From Bacillota bacterium (GTDB lineage Bacteria > Bacillota > Clostridia > Tissierellales > Sedimentibacteraceae), in assembly GCA_023386345.1 (NCBI GenBank), contig JAEWJT010000004.1:124001-188000 (forward strand): a stretch of DNA of 64,000 nt. Reading direction: 5' to 3'. This document shows, piece after piece, positions 60,498 through 64,000 of the stretch; the stretch's first letter is position 1, and every line of letters starts with the position of its first letter. The notes beneath the pieces are model-generated. The model had not been told where the DNA came from, made no database searches, and was given only the letters and a program-made list of their open reading frames with translations. The translations under genes were made by a program, and so were the position numbers.

Positions 60498-60517
60498 AAA
60501 TAAGTAATCTATATATT

Positions 60518-60598
60518 AAAACATAAGAGTATTTCAAGTGTCTTTGAATTTATAATGAAAATACAGTTGAAATGTTCTTATGTTTTTTGTTTTTTTAT
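60518..60598 (+). terminator. Long hairpin terminator after the RsbW-like gene
   Basis: The 20-nt arms at 60518-60537 and 60567-60586 pair with only two mismatches (AAAACATAAGA with TCTTATGTTTT, then ATTTCAA with TTGAAAT), followed by a T-rich run. Confidence 0.75.
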
Positions 60599-60714
60599 GT
60601 TATAATAAATTGATTATTGCTTGAGTAAAAAATATAAATTTAAGTAATAATTGATTTATTTTTTTGTTTTAAAATGGTACAATATCCATATAGCTTTAAC
60701 ATAGTAGAAAGGAA

Positions 60715-60835
60715 ATGCAAAGAATAAAACGAATTTTACTTCATACAAGGTTTTATTAGCATTATATTTTCAGTAACACCCTTGATTGTTGTATGGTTTT
60801 TTCTTTGCATAATTATTATTGGTAGGAGAATATGA
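60715..60835 (+). pseudogene. Possible small membrane peptide, split by a frameshift, in a structured leader
   Basis: ATG at 60715 after GAAAGGA opens a short frame (MQRIKRILLHTRFY, stop at 60757-60759). One base less in the AAAA run near 60726-60729 would give a longer product whose second part (NEFYFIQGFISIIFSVTPLI and 15 more residues) is hydrophobic and whose stop overlaps the start of the next gene. The region also folds: ATGCAAAGAA (60715-60724) with TTCTTTGCAT (60801-60810), and CATACAA (60742-60748) with TTGTATG (60789-60795). So it may be a leader rather than a gene. Confidence 0.35.
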
Positions 60836-62046
60836 TGAAAAAAATCAAAAATATATTTTATAAATTTCCTATTTTTATGACGATAGCTTTAACTTGCATA
60901 TCTGCATTTTTAATAGCAATAGTAGAGCGTCCAAGTATGAATGTAGGCTTAATATTGGAGGCTGTACCACTCTTTACTATAATAACTTTTCCAGTAATTT
61001 TGACTATTGAAAATATTGTATTTTTTATAATAAAACCTGAATTGAATAAAGAGCCAGTAGGAATTAAAATATTAGAAATTATTGGGATTTTGCTTGGCGT
61101 GTTTTATTCGGCTTTACTTTTGAGTAATAAGGTGGTATTTGCAGATTGGAATGTGCAGTTATATAATACTCAGCGTCATACACCAATATCAATAGATACT
61201 TTGCCGACTATCATTACCATAGCTGTTGTTGCATTTATAGGATACCTGTATTTGCGCTTTGTACCGCTTAGTAAACAGCCGCCTTTAGCAACAGTTTTAG
61301 GAATGGCAGCTATGTATCTTGGTGTTGCCGAGCTTGTTATTTGGTGTATTCAGATATTTAATAATTCAGATTTTTTACTATTGCTCCTATATCCATTTAA
61401 CTGCTTTTTAGTTGTTGCAAAAACTATCCGTTATCTTGTTCATCAAAAATTAAAAATTATAAATGAACAGGATGAAACTCCTAAATATGGACGACTTTCA
61501 AAACTAATGAACAACATATATAATTTACCTTGGTTAGCCTTATTTGCAGTTGTTCCTTTACTTGGAATTATTATTGCTATTTTGGCACTTTTTGGGCAAG
61601 AACCTGATAGTATAATTAAAGCTTGGACTCAAACTGCTGATTGGAATTTATCTCAGAAAATCCCACCTCCTAATATTATTAGAGATGAGCATTATCTATG
61701 TACTGTTGCAGCAGGAGGACATAGAAATGTAGTAAGGCCATTGCGTATGGGCAAGCGTCATGGACATGAGGTGATTGTAAATCGTCAGCTTTGCATAGCT
61801 AACGCTTTTGAACAACTGCTTGAAGAGCGAACACCGAAATTTCATAGATTTGTACGTAATTTATATGACAGGCTAGGATACCCGATTGCAAAGCATATTC
61901 ATTCGCCATATGCTGCAGATATAATATATTTTATAATGAAACCTTTAGAATGGATATTTCTTGTTGTACTTTATCTATTTGATATAAATCCAGAGAACCG
62001 AATTGCAATTCAATATCCACATTCTAAAGTTCCTATGATAAAATAA
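60835..62046 (+). CDS. DUF6688-like membrane protein
   Basis: A 403-residue protein with about seven hydrophobic segments in the N-terminal half and a soluble conserved block, HYLCTVAAGGHRNVVRPLRM then GKRHGHEVIVNRQLCIANAF, that matches the DUF6688 group. The conserved Cys, His and Asn suggest a catalytic or metal site, but function is unknown. ATG 60835 is taken (AGGAG 6 nt ahead); ATG 60832 is possible. It lies behind a folded 120-nt leader. The next gene is a PHP hydrolase, possibly in the same transcript. Confidence 0.8.
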   Translation: MKKIKNIFYKFPIFMTIALTCISAFLIAIVERPSMNVGLILEAVPLFTIITFPVILTIENIVFFIIKPELNKEPVGIKILEIIGILLGVFYSALLLSNKVVFADWNVQLYNTQRHTPISIDTLPTIITIAVVAFIGYLYLRFVPLSKQPPLATVLGMAAMYLGVAELVIWCIQIFNNSDFLLLLLYPFNCFLVVAKTIRYLVHQKLKIINEQDETPKYGRLSKLMNNIYNLPWLALFAVVPLLGIIIAILALFGQEPDSIIKAWTQTADWNLSQKIPPPNIIRDEHYLCTVAAGGHRNVVRPLRMGKRHGHEVIVNRQLCIANAFEQLLEERTPKFHRFVRNLYDRLGYPIAKHIHSPYAADIIYFIMKPLEWIFLVVLYLFDINPENRIAIQYPHSKVPMIK

Positions 62047-62171
62047 AAATATAAAAAAATTAAATAGAATTAAATTGAAAATTGAAATAAGAAAGTATTT
62101 TAAAATAGTATTTATATATTATTTACTTTCAAGTTTTAAGAAAATTATTAGTTATGAGGAGATACCTGTAT

Positions 62172-63119
62172 ATGAAAAAATACTTATTGCCTGAAAAAGG
62201 ACATTTTTACAAAGCAAATTTACATTGTCATACAAATATTTCTGATGGGAAATATACACCAGAGGAAATTAAGGAAGTTTACAAAAACAGAGGCTATCAT
62301 ATTGTTGCTTATACCGACCATAATATATATAATTACCACAAAGAATTAAATGATGATGATTTTGTTGCATTGGCAGCTTATGAGATTGACATCAATGAAA
62401 AGAGGGAGGACAAGCTATGGCGAAAAACCTATTGTTATCATATAAATTTATATGATGAAAACCCTGAAATTAAAAAGGAAATTTTACTTCCTGATAGATA
62501 CGGATATGACATTAATTATGTTAATAGCTTTATAAAACAAGCAGCTGATAATGGTTTTTTAGCATGCTATAATCATCCTTATTGGTCTTTGCATACATTT
62601 GATGATTATAAGGATATTAAGGGCTGTTTTGCTATGGAGATTTATAATTATGGATGTGTACATGACGGACTTTATGGCTATAATCCACAGGCTTATGATG
62701 AAATGCTAAGGAGTGGAAACCGTCTATTTTGTCTAGCAACTGATGACAATCATAATTCTTATCCTCTTGATCATCCGTTTTCAGATTCTTTCGGCGGCTT
62801 TGCTATGATAAAAGCTGAAATCCTTAGCTACGCGAATATTATTTCTGCTCTTAAAAAAGGTGAGTTTTATTCTAGTATGGGGCCATTAATACATAGCATT
62901 TGCTTGGACGGCAATATTTTAACGATTGAATGTTCTGAAGTTGATAAAATTTTTGTAATAACTGATGGAAGAAATTGCTATATGAAAACTGCACTTAATG
63001 GAGAGTCTATAACAAAAGCAGAATTTGAGCTTAGTATGAAAGATGAATATATAAGAATTGATTGCTGTGATAAAAATGGAAGACATGCTTTGTCAAATGC
63101 TTATTTTTTAGAAGCTTAA
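62172..63119 (+). CDS. PHP-domain metallohydrolase
   Basis: A 315-residue PHP family protein, likely a phosphoesterase. It has the metal-binding NLHCHTNISDGKYTPEEI, AYTDHN, the later CYNHPYW and the final ATDDNHN motif. Members include histidinol phosphatases and nucleoside-type phosphatases; the substrate is not identifiable. ATG 62172 is preferred because GAGGAG lies 10 nt ahead; an ATG at 62154 lacks a ribosome site and overlaps that one. C-terminal part resembles an Ig-like domain. Confidence 0.88.
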   Translation: MKKYLLPEKGHFYKANLHCHTNISDGKYTPEEIKEVYKNRGYHIVAYTDHNIYNYHKELNDDDFVALAAYEIDINEKREDKLWRKTYCYHINLYDENPEIKKEILLPDRYGYDINYVNSFIKQAADNGFLACYNHPYWSLHTFDDYKDIKGCFAMEIYNYGCVHDGLYGYNPQAYDEMLRSGNRLFCLATDDNHNSYPLDHPFSDSFGGFAMIKAEILSYANIISALKKGEFYSSMGPLIHSICLDGNILTIECSEVDKIFVITDGRNCYMKTALNGESITKAEFELSMKDEYIRIDCCDKNGRHALSNAYFLEA

Positions 63120-63169
63120 AATAGATGATTAAAATGGTGGCTCTACTAAAAACAAGAAGGATTTAGATT

Positions 63170-63283
63170 ATGTCGAAGATTTTATTGTTTGAAGATGAGA
63201 ATGGGCTTTGGGAAATGTTAAAAATTTAACGGAAAATATGAAAATAAATTTTTAATGAACTCTTAGAAAATTTAGATAGTAAT
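63170..63283 (+). pseudogene. Remnant of a small ORF with two frameshifts
   Basis: MSKILLFEDENGLWEMLK is followed by a stop, but inserting one A in the A-run near 63220 gives NLTENMK, and removing one T in the T-run near 63250 gives NELLENLDSNL. Both breaks lie in homopolymers, as for decay or sequencing error. The fragment runs into the end of the convergent YitT gene. It resembles the beginning of a small soluble protein, but I recognise no family. Confidence 0.4.
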
Positions 63284-64000
63284 CTATTCTTCGTCTATCT
63301 TCTTAAATCTATTGCCTAGTCCCCATACATTTCTTACAGGTAAAACCTCTACATATGCTTTGCTATCAATATCAGATAGATATCTTCTGATAACTACTGA
63401 TTGTTTTGGCGAGCAGACACAGCATAGCTTGATTTTTTTCGTATTGGTGTATGCTCCTGTTACATCTATTAGAGTTACGCCTCTTTTTAGATTTGTCATT
63501 ATATATTCACTGATTTCTTGGTATTTATCGCTGATTATTTCGTGCTTGTACAACTCAGTTCCAAAGCCGAACATCACATAATCAACAACCTTGGTAAACA
63601 AAAACTGCATTACTAATCCATATAGTGCTACCTTTATTCCTAGAGCAAAGCCTGAGAAAATTAGTATTAGTCCGTCTAAAACCAGTAAAATATTGCTTAA
63701 ATTTATAAATGGTAGGACTTTTTTTTGTAAAAGCTTGGCGATAGTGTCTGTTCCACCATATGAATAGCCAAGTCTCAAGACTATGCCAACTCCTAATCCA
63801 TAAAATAATGAAAAGAATACTACCACTAAAAAGGTATCATTTAATACAATCTTTACATCAAATCTTTGTAATAGAAATAAAAGTGTTGGATAGAGTATAG
63901 ATAGCATTATTATTTTCATTATTTCTTCTTTTCCAATTAGGATAAATGTTGCAATAAGAATGATTATAGTAAATAAATAGTATATGTAAGTATAGTTAAT
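63284..64000 (-). CDS. YitT-family membrane protein (5' end outside the window)
   Basis: The frame is open with no stop from 63284 to the window end, so the gene begins beyond it. Visible are membrane segments (ILYPTLLFLLQRF; VVFFSLFYGLGVGIVLRLGYSYGGTDTIA; ILLVLDGLILIFSGFALG) and a C-terminal DUF2179 domain (GVTLIDVTGAYTNTKKIKLCCVCSPKQSV). This is the YitT/YqfU layout of Firmicutes; physiological role is unknown. An internal ATG at 63919 would start a shorter protein, but residues ahead of it (IILIATFILIGKEEI) continue the family pattern. Confidence 0.85.
   Translation of the reverse strand: MNYTYIYYLFTIIILIATFILIGKEEIMKIIMLSILYPTLLFLLQRFDVKIVLNDTFLVVVFFSLFYGLGVGIVLRLGYSYGGTDTIAKLLQKKVLPFINLSNILLVLDGLILIFSGFALGIKVALYGLVMQFLFTKVVDYVMFGFGTELYKHEIISDKYQEISEYIMTNLKRGVTLIDVTGAYTNTKKIKLCCVCSPKQSVVIRRYLSDIDSKAYVEVLPVRNVWGLGNRFKKIDEE

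Noticed and set aside
1..64000. tRNA, rRNA, CRISPR arrays, insertion sequences, prophage
   Set aside because: No cloverleaf-like sequence with a CCA end, rRNA-like GC-rich block, regular short repeats with spacers, or transposase or integrase motifs was found in reading both strands.

Overview
The window reads as chromosomal DNA of an anaerobic, low-GC Firmicute of the class Clostridia. The grounds are the very AT-rich sequence, AGGAGG-type ribosome binding sites with several TTG/GTG starts, a PASTA-domain Ser/Thr kinase, a PerR repressor beside a reverse-type rubrerythrin, and the Firmicute-style order yicC-gmk-rpoZ-priA-def-fmt-rsmB-rlmN-prpC-prkC-rsgA and tig-clpP-clpX-lon-engB. Species cannot be named from the sequence alone. 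I see no tRNA, rRNA, CRISPR array, insertion sequence or phage genes.

Region by region. 1-4.9 kb is an accessory block of GNAT acetyltransferases, a MerR/GyrI-type regulator with a textbook 19-bp-spacer promoter, and a SAM methyltransferase. 5.0-10.8 kb is a tight, partly overlapping operon: UbiD decarboxylase, UbiA prenyltransferase and UbiX flavin prenyltransferase (the late steps of a menaquinone-like pathway), followed by a complete NMT1/SsuA-type ABC importer. 10.9-19.2 kb is a complete kdp potassium-uptake system with its sensor kinase and response regulator, including the tiny kdpF and another small membrane ORF just upstream of it. 19.3-25 kb holds single genes: an acyltransferase, FosX fosfomycin hydrolase, two flavodoxin-fold proteins, an XRE regulator, a lipoprotein and an acyl-ACP thioesterase. 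Two of these transcription units start from near-identical 44-bp promoters.

25-30 kb carries oxidative and osmotic stress functions (reverse rubrerythrin, PerR, MscL with a zinc-ribbon tail and a structured leader), an acetate-type permease, a TrmO-like tRNA methyltransferase behind another 19-bp-spacer promoter, and a second MerR/GyrI regulator. 30-34 kb holds the RqcH ribosome-rescue factor and two envelope proteins of unknown function. 34.2-46.2 kb is the housekeeping operon for nucleotide metabolism, replication restart, protein N-terminal processing, rRNA methylation, Ser/Thr signalling and ribosome assembly. 46.2-52.2 kb is a candidate amino-sugar salvage cluster (GalE, Gfo/Idh oxidoreductase, nucleotidyltransferase, NahK-like kinase) plus an M17 aminopeptidase. 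53.2-60 kb is protein quality control (trigger factor, ClpP, ClpX, Lon) and EngB. The end holds an RsbW-like ATPase, a DUF6688-like membrane protein, a PHP-domain protein, a decayed small ORF and a YitT-family gene cut by the window edge.

The most interesting items are the menaquinone-tail operon fused to an importer (possible salvage of an aromatic precursor), the small proteins and direct-repeat operator of kdp, the pseudoknot-like mscL leader that shares a near-identical 20-mer with the perR leader, the duplicated promoter module, and the NahK/GalE amino-sugar cluster.
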